From: Chloroflexota bacterium
GTDB taxonomy: Bacteria; Chloroflexota; Chloroflexia; Thermomicrobiales; UBA6265
NCBI GenBank assembly: GCA_023423795.1
Contig: JAFAEX010000237.1
Span: 1-11,298, forward strand
Direction: 5' to 3'
DNA length: 11,298 nucleotides
In this document: positions 1 through 7,701 of the stretch, piece after piece
Layout: the number at the start of each line of letters is the position of its first letter
Position numbering within the stretch: the first letter of the stretch is position 1
Program-made: the position numbers and the translations under genes
Notes under the pieces: generated by a model
Told to the model about the DNA's origin: nothing
Seen by the model: the letters and a program-made list of their open reading frames with translations, nothing else
The model's database searches: none

Positions 1-10
1 CCTCCGAACA

Positions 11-57
11 AGGCGACAGGCGACAGGCGACAGGCGACAGGCGACAGACGAGGCGAC
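11..57 (+). repeat. Heptamer tandem array (AGGCGAC)n, left arm
   Basis: Five perfect head-to-tail copies of AGGCGAC lie at 11-45, followed by AGACG and a sixth copy at 51-57. The period is 7, not a multiple of 3, and no gene covers it, so it is not a coding repeat. Its reverse complement is repeated at 97-126, so the two arms can pair over 27 perfect base pairs (for example 18-44 with 97-123, loop of 52 nt). This is visible directly; any function is unknown. Confidence 0.95.
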
Positions 58-96
58 GGGCACACCCGGCAGCGTCGGCGGCGTGCGGTCCGGTTA

Positions 97-126
97 TCGC
101 CTGTCGCCTGTCGCCTGTCGCCTCGT
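97..126 (+). repeat. Heptamer array in inverse orientation, right arm, upstream of hrcA promoter
   Basis: TCGCCT at 97-102 is followed by three perfect GTCGCCT units at 103-123 and then CGT. It is the inverse of the array at 11-45. The 30 bases 97-126 are identical to 1914-1943, just before dnaK, so they also form a long direct repeat around hrcA-grpE. The array ends 14 bases before the -35 box of the hrcA promoter. Confidence 0.95.
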
Positions 127-140
127 CCGTCGGCCCAACC

Positions 141-170
141 TTGACACGGATCGTGCAACCTTGATATCAT
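141..170 (+). promoter_or_regulatory. Sigma70-type promoter of hrcA-grpE(-dnaK)
   Basis: A perfect -35 box TTGACA (141-146) is separated by 18 nt from TATCAT (165-170), which differs from the consensus -10 at one position. The expected start of transcription is near 177, immediately before the CIRCE operator. The position is what a CIRCE-controlled heat-shock promoter should look like. Confidence 0.8.
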
Positions 171-177
171 CTTCTCG

Positions 178-204
178 TTAGCACTGTCGCGACGAGAGTG
201 CCAA
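178..204 (+). promoter_or_regulatory. CIRCE operator (HrcA binding site)
   Basis: TTAGCACTG-N9-GAGTGCCAA matches the CIRCE consensus TTAGCACTC-N9-GAGTGCTAA with one mismatch in each arm and the exact 9-nt spacer. Seven of nine positions pair between the arms. It starts at the predicted transcription start and ends just before the hrcA ribosome binding site, so bound HrcA would block initiation. This implies autoregulation of the operon by HrcA, with GroEL modulating HrcA activity in known systems. Confidence 0.93.
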
Positions 205-205
205 C

Positions 206-213
206 GGGAGGAG
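206..213 (+). promoter_or_regulatory. Ribosome binding site that decides the hrcA start
   Basis: GGGAGGAG lies 5 nt before GTG at 219. The frame is also open from a GTG at 198, but that codon lies inside the CIRCE right arm and upstream of this strong Shine-Dalgarno sequence, so 219 is the better start. Confidence 0.85.
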
Positions 214-218
214 ATCCG

Positions 219-1277
219 GTGCCCGACGACCTGACCCCAGCCGCCGCCGAGCGGCCGCTCACCGAGCGGCAGCGGGCGATCCTGCGCCTCATCGTGCAGG
301 AGTACGTGGCCAGCGGTCGGCCGGTCGGCTCCAAGGCCCTGGTCGAGCGCTACGGCGTCGCGTTCTCCCCGGCCACCATTCGCAACGAGATGGCCGGGCT
401 GGAGGACGCCGGGTACCTGATGTCGCCCCACACGTCGGGCGGCCGCATCCCCACCGACAAGGGGTACCGCTACTTCGTCCACCAGTTGATGGGCGACGTG
501 GTGCTGCCGCCGAGCGACCAGATCATGATCCGGCACCAGTTCCGGCAGGTCGAACTGCGGCTGGAGCAGTGGATGGAACTGGCCGCCGCCACCCTCGCCG
601 GGGTGGCCGGCAACGTCTCGGTCGTCACCGCCCCGCGACTGCCGACCGCCCGCGTCCGCCACGTCGAGCTGATCGCCCTGCAACCCCGGCTAGGGCTGCT
701 GATCCTCGTCACCGCCGAGGGCAGCGTGCGTCAGGTGATGGTCCACTGGCCGGAAGACACCGAGCAGGAGGTGCTCAGCCCGCTGGCCGACGCGCTGGCC
801 TTCGACCTGCGCGGCCTCTCGGCCGACGAGGCCGCCGGCCGCGCCGAGGGCGCCGACGGGCTGGCGCGATTCGTGCTGGATCAGGTGGCCGACGCGCTGC
901 GCGGGCTGGACGCCGCCGAGCGAACGGAGGTGCGCCATTCGGGACTCGAACACATGCTGTCCCAACCGGAGTTCTCCGGCGCCGCCGGCGATGCGCAGGC
1001 CTTGCTCGGGCTGCTGCGCGGCAACGCCTTCCTGACCTCGGTGCTGCCCAGCCTCGAATCCGGGCAGGACGTGCAGGTGTTCATCGGCGACGAGAACCCG
1101 GCCGCGGACCTGCGCCGTTTCGGCGTCGTGGTCTCGACCTACGGCGTTGATGGCGAAGTCACCGGCGTGCTCGGAGTCGTCGGCCCGACCCGCATGGCCT
1201 ACGGCCGTTCGATTTCCTCGGTCCGCTACATGGCCCGCCTGATGAGCGACCTGATGTCGGACCTCTACAGTGCATAG
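219..1277 (+). CDS. hrcA: Heat-inducible transcription repressor HrcA
   Basis: HrcA represses class I heat-shock genes by binding CIRCE as a dimer. The 352-residue product has the usual family length. Residues 14-85 form the N-terminal winged helix: LTERQRAILRLIV, then PVGSKAL, the helix SPATIRNEM (50-58), and the wing region with TSGGRIPTDKGYR (72-84), all highly typical of HrcA. The remainder is the GAF-like dimerization and regulatory domain, ending near SSVRYMARLMSDL. The GTG at 219 is chosen because of the Shine-Dalgarno sequence at 206-213. It is the first gene of the operon, and a CIRCE site directly upstream indicates autorepression. The grpE start lies 52 nt downstream. Nothing is truncated or odd in the protein. 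Confidence 0.97.
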   Translation: MPDDLTPAAAERPLTERQRAILRLIVQEYVASGRPVGSKALVERYGVAFSPATIRNEMAGLEDAGYLMSPHTSGGRIPTDKGYRYFVHQLMGDVVLPPSDQIMIRHQFRQVELRLEQWMELAAATLAGVAGNVSVVTAPRLPTARVRHVELIALQPRLGLLILVTAEGSVRQVMVHWPEDTEQEVLSPLADALAFDLRGLSADEAAGRAEGADGLARFVLDQVADALRGLDAAERTEVRHSGLEHMLSQPEFSGAAGDAQALLGLLRGNAFLTSVLPSLESGQDVQVFIGDENPAADLRRFGVVVSTYGVDGEVTGVLGVVGPTRMAYGRSISSVRYMARLMSDLMSDLYSA

Positions 1278-1320
1278 CGCCCGGGAACGATGGGCGCGCC
1301 GCTTCGGCGGCGCGTGGAAT

Positions 1321-1327
1321 GGAGGGG
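1321..1327 (+). promoter_or_regulatory. Ribosome binding site that decides the grpE start
   Basis: GGAGGGG precedes GTG at 1330 by 2 to 4 nt depending on the core used. The frame is open from a GTG at 1270 inside the hrcA end, but that would add 20 residues that are not GrpE-like and has no comparable binding site. Confidence 0.7.
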
Positions 1328-1329
1328 AC

Positions 1330-1854
1330 GTGACCGACACCAACGACGACCGCCTGAACGGCGACGCCGCGGAAACCGCCGCGGCCGACGCGCCGGACAT
1401 CGCCGCGCTGGAGGCCGAACGCGACGGGCTGATCGACCAGCTCCAGCGCGCCCGCGCCGACTACGCCAACCTGAAGCGCCGCTCGGAGGCGGATTTCGAC
1501 CGCGCCAAGGTCGCCGCCAGCGAGCGCGTGCTGCGCGAACTGCTGCCGGTCCTCGACGACCTGCAGGAAGGGCTCGACCACATCCCGCCCGACCAGGCCG
1601 ATTCCGGCCTCGCCAGCGGCATGCGGCTGGTGGAGCAGAAGTTCCGGGCCGCTCTCGGCCGTCTCGGGGTGGAGCAGGTGCCCGCACGGGGCGAAGCGTT
1701 CGACCCCACGGTCCACGAAGCGGTCGATTACGACGCCGCCGGCGGCAGCACCGTGGCCGCCGTCTACCGCCACGGCTACCGCCTCGGCGACACCCTGCTC
1801 CGCCCGGCCATGGTCAAGGTCGGCCCCGCCGAGGCGACAGGCGACGGTCGATGA
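1330..1854 (+). CDS. grpE: Nucleotide exchange factor GrpE
   Basis: GrpE is the dimeric cytoplasmic factor that releases ADP from DnaK. The 174-residue product shows an acidic N-terminal tail (1-23), a long helix able to form the paired coiled coil (about 24-66, including DYANLKRRSE), the four-helix-bundle motif LLPVLDDLQEGL (71-82), and the C-terminal beta domain with HEAVDYD (129-135) and HGYRLGDTLLRPAMVKV (148-164), the family signature. It lies between hrcA and dnaK in the same transcription unit. One oddity: the last codons (EATGDGR, 168-174) are built from two units of the AGGCGAC heptamer repeat, so the repeat family reaches into the gene and may have replaced or extended the original C-terminus. 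Confidence 0.96.
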   Translation: MTDTNDDRLNGDAAETAAADAPDIAALEAERDGLIDQLQRARADYANLKRRSEADFDRAKVAASERVLRELLPVLDDLQEGLDHIPPDQADSGLASGMRLVEQKFRAALGRLGVEQVPARGEAFDPTVHEAVDYDAAGGSTVAAVYRHGYRLGDTLLRPAMVKVGPAEATGDGR

Positions 1855-1872
1855 TCGCCTCGTCCGTCGCCC
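1832..1872 (+). repeat. Second heptamer element, left part, overlapping the grpE 3' end
   Basis: Two AGGCGAC units (1832-1845) form the last codons of grpE. Immediately after the stop, TCGCCTCGTCCGTCG (1855-1869) matches 118-132 near the hrcA promoter exactly. The two units can pair with GTCGCCT units at 1913-1940. The same building blocks thus occur in both heat-shock intergenic regions. Confidence 0.85.
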
Positions 1873-1912
1873 AAATCGTCGCCGTTGCCGATCTCAATAC
1901 CGCAACCAACCT

Positions 1913-1943
1913 GTCGCCTGTCGCCTGTCGCCTGTCGCCTCGT
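1913..1943 (+). repeat. Second heptamer element, inverse array before dnaK
   Basis: Four perfect GTCGCCT units (1913-1940) are followed by CGT. Bases 1914-1943 repeat 97-126 exactly (30 bp). The array ends 6 nt before the dnaK Shine-Dalgarno sequence. In the 107-nt gap between grpE and dnaK I see no second CIRCE and no convincing promoter, so dnaK is probably read from the hrcA promoter. Confidence 0.95.
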
Positions 1944-1949
1944 TAGAAC

Positions 1950-1955
1950 AAGGAG
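1950..1955 (+). promoter_or_regulatory. dnaK ribosome binding site
   Basis: AAGGAG, a near-perfect Shine-Dalgarno sequence, lies 6 nt before the ATG at 1962 and directly after the heptamer array. Confidence 0.85.
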
Positions 1956-1961
1956 AACCAC

Positions 1962-3899
<1,938 letters not shown>

Positions 3900-3922
3900 C
3901 CGCCCGGATCACGCAAGCAGAC

Positions 3923-3950
3923 GAGGGGGAGGCCGATTGGCCTCCCCCTC
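3923..3950 (+). terminator. Strong hairpin after dnaK, terminator-like
   Basis: A perfect 12-bp stem GAGGGGGAGGCC / GGCCTCCCCCTC closes a GATT tetraloop 23 nt after the dnaK stop. No T-run follows, so it is not a textbook intrinsic terminator. It may end transcription or protect the 3' end of the operon mRNA. Confidence 0.7.
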
Positions 3951-4016
3951 ATCGCGTCGGTTGACGCTCGTGATACTCGTTGTCAGGCTTGGACCGGAAC
4001 CCGTGGAAGCGCGGCG

Positions 4017-4415
4017 GTGCGTGTCATGATCGAGAACATCCGAAAGAACCTGGAAGCAGCGCGAGCGTCGGTCGCCCGTGGTGACGCTGTTGCCGCCTTG
4101 GCCGCCATCGATGCAGCGTTGGACCTGTCGCGCCCGGAACGAACCCTTTCGATCCGGGAAGCGGCCGACCTACTGGGCGGCGGGTCCATCAGCACAATCA
4201 AGCGGCGTTGCCGCACCGGAGCTTTGAGGTGCGCGACCGTCGCCGGTCGCTGGGTGGTTCCGGTATCCGAGATCGATCGCCATCGTGAGGAACTTGCTGC
4301 CGAAATCGGCAGCGATCGCCCGTTGTCGCAAGAAGAACTGGACGCGCTGAGCAGCAGCCGCCCTGGCCGGCCTCCGTGGCAACGGCAAGCGTCTCCTTCG
4401 GCCGAAGTCGCCTGA
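4017..4415 (+). CDS. MerR/excisionase-type helix-turn-helix protein, putative antitoxin
   Basis: A 132-residue DNA-binding protein. Residues 1-42 form an Ala-rich helical region. Residues 43-90 match the excisionase/MerR-type helix-turn-helix pattern: TLSIREAADLLGG (43-55), ISTIKRRCRTGAL (58-70) and the wing AGRWVVPVSEIDRH (76-88). The C-terminal part is polar and probably flexible (SQEELDAL onward), the region that often contacts a toxin. It ends 3 nt before a PIN-domain gene, the usual order of an antitoxin-toxin pair, so an antitoxin and autorepressor role is inferred. GTG at 4017 has GGAAG 7 nt upstream; ATG at 4026 is an alternative start. Codon use is less GC-biased than in dnaK, compatible with transfer. 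Confidence 0.75.
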   Translation: MRVMIENIRKNLEAARASVARGDAVAALAAIDAALDLSRPERTLSIREAADLLGGGSISTIKRRCRTGALRCATVAGRWVVPVSEIDRHREELAAEIGSDRPLSQEELDALSSSRPGRPPWQRQASPSAEVA

Positions 4416-4418
4416 CAC

Positions 4419-4898
4419 GTGACCATCCGGGCGCTTCTTGATACCAGCGTGCTGGTTCCGGTTCGAACTCGTATTGCCTTGCTCGGGGCTGCGAGGTCCG
4501 GAGTTTTTGTCGCGGTCTGGTCGCCGTGGATCATCGCCGAACTGAACCGCGTCCTGACGTGGCTTTGGTTGGAGCGGACCGGTGGCGTGCTGTCGCCCGC
4601 TAACCAGCGCGCGTGTTCGAATGCGGCGAACGCCATGATGGTGCTCCTCCTCGACGCATTCGTGCTCGTCGATCCGCATGGGGTGGATACGCGGGCCGAT
4701 TGGCTCAACGATCCATTCGACTTTCCAATATGAGCGGCGGCGCGCTCAGGGTCCGTGGATGTCGTCGTGTCCGATAGCGTCAAGGACTTCCCGCCAGCAA
4801 ACGCCGATGGACGGCATGTCTGGGAAGGCGTGGAGCACCTCACCTCACGAGCGTTCCTGGCTCGCCTCGATGAGGCCAGGCAGTCGCCCGTTCCGTGA
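4419..4898 (+). pseudogene. PIN-domain protein (putative toxin ribonuclease) interrupted by one in-frame TGA
   Basis: PIN proteins are metal-dependent ribonucleases and often act as VapC-like toxins. The reading frame from GTG 4419 gives 104 residues: LLDTSVLVP with the first acid D8, VWSPWIIAELNRVL with E41, and DPFDFPI (98-104) with the third acid. A TGA follows at 4731-4733. The same frame then continues for 54 codons to TGA at 4896 and encodes AAARSGSVDVVVSDSVKDFP, then GRHVWEGVEHLTSRAFLARL, the expected end of a PIN domain including the last conserved strand and acid. Relatives usually have a Trp after the PI motif, so TGG to TGA is the simplest change. The product is either a truncated, probably inactive toxin, or the stop is read through. 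No frameshift is needed. Paired with the helix-turn-helix gene 3 nt upstream. Confidence 0.82.
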
Positions 4899-4960
4899 CC
4901 GGGTTCGACACGCGCGCAGAGTGGACTTTCGCGGTTCCAAAGCGAACGAACACGAGGCAA

Positions 4961-4988
4961 GGGCAGGACGCCCGTGAACGTCCCGCCC
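4961..4988. terminator. Hairpin between convergent genes, possible bidirectional terminator
   Basis: GGGC-A-GGACG (4961-4970) pairs with CGTCC-C-GCCC (4979-4988): nine base pairs with one A/C mismatch and an 8-nt loop. It lies 62 nt after the end of the PIN frame and 42 nt after the marR stop on the other strand. There is no clear T-run. Position and stem support a terminator for both genes; strength is uncertain. Confidence 0.5.
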
Positions 4989-5030
4989 GTGCCCTTAGCT
5001 GCGTCTCGCAGCCGGCAACCGCCGGGGCCG

Positions 5031-5525
5031 CTACTCCTCGACCGGCGGCGCCTGCTCGCGCACGCGGCGCGGAGTGGCGCGGCTGGCCGCCAGCCGAACC
5101 CGCGTCAGCACGCCCGGCAACGCTTCGCGCTCCGACTCGGTGAGGTCGGCATGCAGCGTCTCCTGCACCTTGGCGACGCGCTCGACCGCCGCCGCCAGCA
5201 CCTCGTGGCCCTTGTCGGAGAGGCGCAGTTCGGCAACGCGCCCGCGCCGGGGCGGCGTCCGCTCGATGTACCCGTAGGAAAGCAACCGCGTCACCGCCAT
5301 CCCCATGTTCTGGGGCGAGACGTGATTGAGCCGGGCGAGGTCGGCGGTGGACAGCCCCGGTTCGCGGGCCAGCCACATCAGCGTGCCGAACTGCGGCAGC
5401 GAAATGCCGAGGTCGGCCAGCGCGAAATCGACGGCGAGGCGCATGGCGTGTTCGGCCTGCCACAGGGCGTAGACCGTCGTCTGCCGTAGATCCATGCCAA
5501 TGGCGTCCGGGCTTTCCGTTTTCAT
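5031..5525 (-). CDS. MarR-family transcriptional regulator
   Basis: MarR proteins are small dimeric winged-helix regulators, often sensing ligands or oxidants. From the ATG at 5525 the product has 164 residues, a normal length. Residues 14-40 form the N-terminal dimer helix; ISLPQFGTLMWLAREPG (41-57) leads into the DNA-binding domain, with LSTADLARLNHVS (58-70), recognition helix PQNMGMAVTRLLSYGYI (71-87), and wing RTPPRRGRVAELRLSDKG (89-106). The C-terminal helices complete the dimer interface. The frame is open 30 codons further upstream (to 5615), but those residues do not look like MarR; no strong Shine-Dalgarno sequence marks either start, and ATG 5495 is also possible. The target is unknown: the tup operon lies upstream in the same direction across a 290-nt gap, so control of that operon is possible but not shown. 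Confidence 0.88.
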   Translation of the reverse strand: MKTESPDAIGMDLRQTTVYALWQAEHAMRLAVDFALADLGISLPQFGTLMWLAREPGLSTADLARLNHVSPQNMGMAVTRLLSYGYIERTPPRRGRVAELRLSDKGHEVLAAAVERVAKVQETLHADLTESEREALPGVLTRVRLAASRATPRRVREQAPPVEE

Positions 5526-5815
5526 GAGGGGGACGATCTCGCTCCCGCCGGCTGGAAAACCAGATCCATGCCGGCAATTGGGGCCTTGGCTGCGGCCCGC
5601 GGATGCTCCGTGCAAGCGTACTGTCGGCCGTTATGGCCCGGCAGCACCCCCGATTGGGTGCAGTTAAGGGTCGCGTAACGCATTGTATACACGCAGGCAT
5701 GCCCATGCTAGCACGCTGTGGAAGCTTGTGGTTGATTTTTTGTGCACGATGAGCCGACCGCCGCCCGTTTCCCGTCCCGTGGGACGGACCACACGCCCTC
5801 GGGCCTGGATCGGCG
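5526..5815. other. Intergenic region between marR and tupC with several short dyads
   Basis: No gene is visible in these 290 bases. On the minus strand a possible -10 for marR, TACAAT, occurs around 5683-5688, without a good -35. Short dyads nearby: GCACCC-N6-GGGTGC (5644-5661), TGTATACA (5684-5691) and GCATG-CC-CATGC (5697-5708). The A/T-rich stretch around 5727-5745 differs from the otherwise GC-rich surroundings and also suggests a control region. These could be MarR operators, but none is a proven match. Confidence 0.45.
5772..5787 (-). terminator. Hairpin after tupC
   Basis: CCGTCCC / GGGACGG, a perfect 7-bp stem with only GT between the arms (a 6-bp stem with a 4-nt loop in practice), begins 28 nt after the tupC stop on the minus strand. 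No T-run follows, as for the other hairpins here. It is a reasonable end of the tup operon. Confidence 0.45.
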
Positions 5816-7012
5816 TCATCTCCGCGCCCCACCGATGTCCTCCCCTTCGCCGCGGTGTCCGGTCGTGGCTCGGGCATCCGGCCGGGCGAGGCGGACCGCG
5901 GCCGACGGGAACAGCGCGGTCGCCGGTACGCCGGCGTCGGGCAACGTCGCACGATCCCAGCCGCCGGTTCCCACGGCATCGGTTTCGCCGTCCGGGCCGA
6001 CGCGGAGCAGGACGCGCCACCCGCCCGGCGACGGTACGACGGCGGTGACGCGGGCCGCGATCGCGTTCCAGCCCGCCGGGGCAGGCTCCCCGGACCGGGT
6101 CACGGATATCGCTCCGGCGCGCACGATCGCGACCGCGGCATCGCCGTCGCCCATGCCCGGCGCGGCGCTGGCGGCGAATACGGGTTCCCCGGCGAGGGCC
6201 GCCAGCCGCCAGCCGCCCTCGGGGCAGCGGCGGGCGATGCCCGGGATGGTCGCCGCGCAGCCGAGCAGCCGGGCGGTGGCCGCGTCGTCCGGGAACGCGA
6301 CGACGGCGTCGGGCGGCCCGACCTGCACCAGGCGGCCATCCCGGACGATCGCCAGTCGATCGCCGAACGTCATCGCGTCCGCCGGTTCGTGGGTGACCAT
6401 CACCGCCGCCGCGCCCTCCGCGCGCAGGTGGGCGATCAGTTCGGGCAGCAGCGCCGCCCGCGACCCCGCGTCGAGCGCCGAAAACGGTTCGTCCAGCAGC
6501 AGCAGACGCGGACCGGTGGCGAAGGCGCGGGCGAGGGCCACCCGTTGCCCTTCCCCGCCCGAAAGCGCCCGGCGCGACCGGTCGGCCAGGTGGGCGACGC
6601 CCAAGCGCTCCAGCCACGCGGCGGCCTGGCGCTCCGCTTCCCGCCGGGGTACGCCGCGCACGCGCAGGCCGAGCGCCGCGTTGCTCGCGGCGGTGCCGGC
6701 GAACAACACCGGGTCCTGGAATAGGAGCGCCAGCGACGCGCGCAGCCGGTCGGCGTTGGCCTCCGTCGCCAGTTCGCCGCCGATGCGCACGGTCCCGGCG
6801 TCCGGGCGGCGCAACAGGGCGGCGACATGCAGCAGCGTGGTCTTGCCCGCCCCGTTCGGTCCCAGCAGCGATAGCCGCTCCCCGGCCGCAACCCGCAACG
6901 TGGGCACGCCGAGCACCGGCGGCGGGTCGGCCTCGCCCCGCCGCCGGGGCCGGCGGACGACGATGCCGGCCAGCGCCAGCGCCTCGGTTGGCGGACCGTT
7001 GCGTTCGGTCAT
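5816..7012 (-). CDS. tupC: Tungstate ABC transporter ATP-binding protein, TupC-like
   Basis: The ATPase of the tungstate importer. The 398-residue protein has all ABC motifs: Walker A GPNGAGKTT (51-59), Q-loop LLFQDPVLF (Q99), signature LSGGEGQRVALARA (150-163), Walker B LLLLDEPFSALD (170-181) and H-loop VMVTHE (His208). Residues from about 275 to 380, with GWNAIAARVTAVV, resemble a TOBE/molybdate-type regulatory domain as in ModC and WtpC; many short TupC proteins lack this. The ATG at 7012 overlaps the tupB stop (ATGA), which fixes the start and implies translational coupling, although the frame stays open far upstream as an artefact of high GC. By sequence alone it could be a molybdate ATPase; the tungstate call rests on TupA and TupB. 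Confidence 0.88.
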   Translation of the reverse strand: MTERNGPPTEALALAGIVVRRPRRRGEADPPPVLGVPTLRVAAGERLSLLGPNGAGKTTLLHVAALLRRPDAGTVRIGGELATEANADRLRASLALLFQDPVLFAGTAASNAALGLRVRGVPRREAERQAAAWLERLGVAHLADRSRRALSGGEGQRVALARAFATGPRLLLLDEPFSALDAGSRAALLPELIAHLRAEGAAAVMVTHEPADAMTFGDRLAIVRDGRLVQVGPPDAVVAFPDDAATARLLGCAATIPGIARRCPEGGWRLAALAGEPVFAASAAPGMGDGDAAVAIVRAGAISVTRSGEPAPAGWNAIAARVTAVVPSPGGWRVLLRVGPDGETDAVGTGGWDRATLPDAGVPATALFPSAAVRLARPDARATTGHRGEGEDIGGARR

Positions 7013-7701
7013 CGCCGCGATTGCAGAATGGTCAGTGCCAGCACGACGGTGTAGACGAGGATCAGCAGCACGGTGGAGAGGGCGACCGCGGCGGCGAAGT
7101 TGCCCCGCCCGACCTCCAGCACCGTGGCGGTGGTCAGCACCCGCGTCTGCCCCTTGATATTGCCGCCGACCATCATCGCCGCACCGACCTCGGAGATCAC
7201 GCCGCCGAAGGCCGCGACGGCGGCGGCGATGGTCGGCACCCGCGCCTCGCGCAGCAGCATCCACGCGCTGCGGACGGGACCGGCGCCCATCGCCGCGAGT
7301 TGCAGCCGGTAGCGCGGATCGAGTCCGCCCAGCGCCGCCGCGGTCAGCCCAGCCACCAGCGGCGTCGCGATCAGCGCCTGCGCGATGACCATTGCCGCCG
7401 GGGTGAACAGCAGCCCCAACGCCCCCAGCGGTCCGGAGCGCCACAGGAACAGGCTCACCAGCAACCCGGCCGCAACCGGCGGCATGCCCATCCCGGCGTG
7501 GACGACCCCGAGCGCCATCGTCCGGGCGGGCCCGCCGCGCCACGCGCCGAGGGCGACCCCGATCGGCACGCCGATCAGCAGGCTGATCGCGGTCGCCGCC
7601 AGCGACACCCGCAGCGACAGCCAGGTGACGCCCCAGACCTCCGGATCGCCGCTCAGCAGCAGGCGCAGCCCGTCGCCGATCCCGGCGAACAGATCGTTCA
7701 C
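7009..7701 (-). CDS. tupB: Tungstate ABC transporter permease, TupB-like
   Basis: Inner-membrane channel subunit. The 230-residue protein has several hydrophobic segments, the first around 26-50 after WGVTWLSLRVSL. The cytoplasmic EAA-type loop that docks on the ATPase is recognisable around QLAAMGAGPVRSAWMLL. The C-terminal part carries GGVISEVGAAMMVGGNIKG and TRVLTTATVLEVGRGNFAAA, which are highly typical of TupB permeases and set them apart from ModB. The GTG at 7701 overlaps the tupA stop (GTGA), so this start is preferred over an ATG at 7803 that would lie deep inside tupA. Its stop overlaps the tupC start. It must work as a dimer with TupC and receive substrate from TupA. Confidence 0.93.
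   Translation of the reverse strand: MNDLFAGIGDGLRLLLSGDPEVWGVTWLSLRVSLAATAISLLIGVPIGVALGAWRGGPARTMALGVVHAGMGMPPVAAGLLVSLFLWRSGPLGALGLLFTPAAMVIAQALIATPLVAGLTAAALGGLDPRYRLQLAAMGAGPVRSAWMLLREARVPTIAAAVAAFGGVISEVGAAMMVGGNIKGQTRVLTTATVLEVGRGNFAAAVALSTVLLILVYTVVLALTILQSRR

Noticed and set aside
11..126. Heptamer arrays as a CRISPR array
   Set aside because: The units are 7 bp, directly adjacent, without spacers, and no cas gene is present.
3961..3989. Promoter for the helix-turn-helix gene based on TTGACG at 3961
   Set aside because: No acceptable -10 box occurs at 16-18 nt spacing.
3983..4960. 325-codon open frame on the minus strand opposite the helix-turn-helix/PIN pair
   Set aside because: No domain pattern, and the plus strand encodes two recognisable families over the same bases.
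4678..4977. Frameshift as the explanation for the broken PIN gene
   Set aside because: The conserved C-terminal PIN segment continues in the same frame after the TGA, so a single base substitution suffices.
5742..7157. 471-codon open frame on the plus strand opposite tupC and tupB
   Set aside because: Low-complexity Ser/Arg/Ala/Pro translation antisense to well-supported ABC transporter genes.
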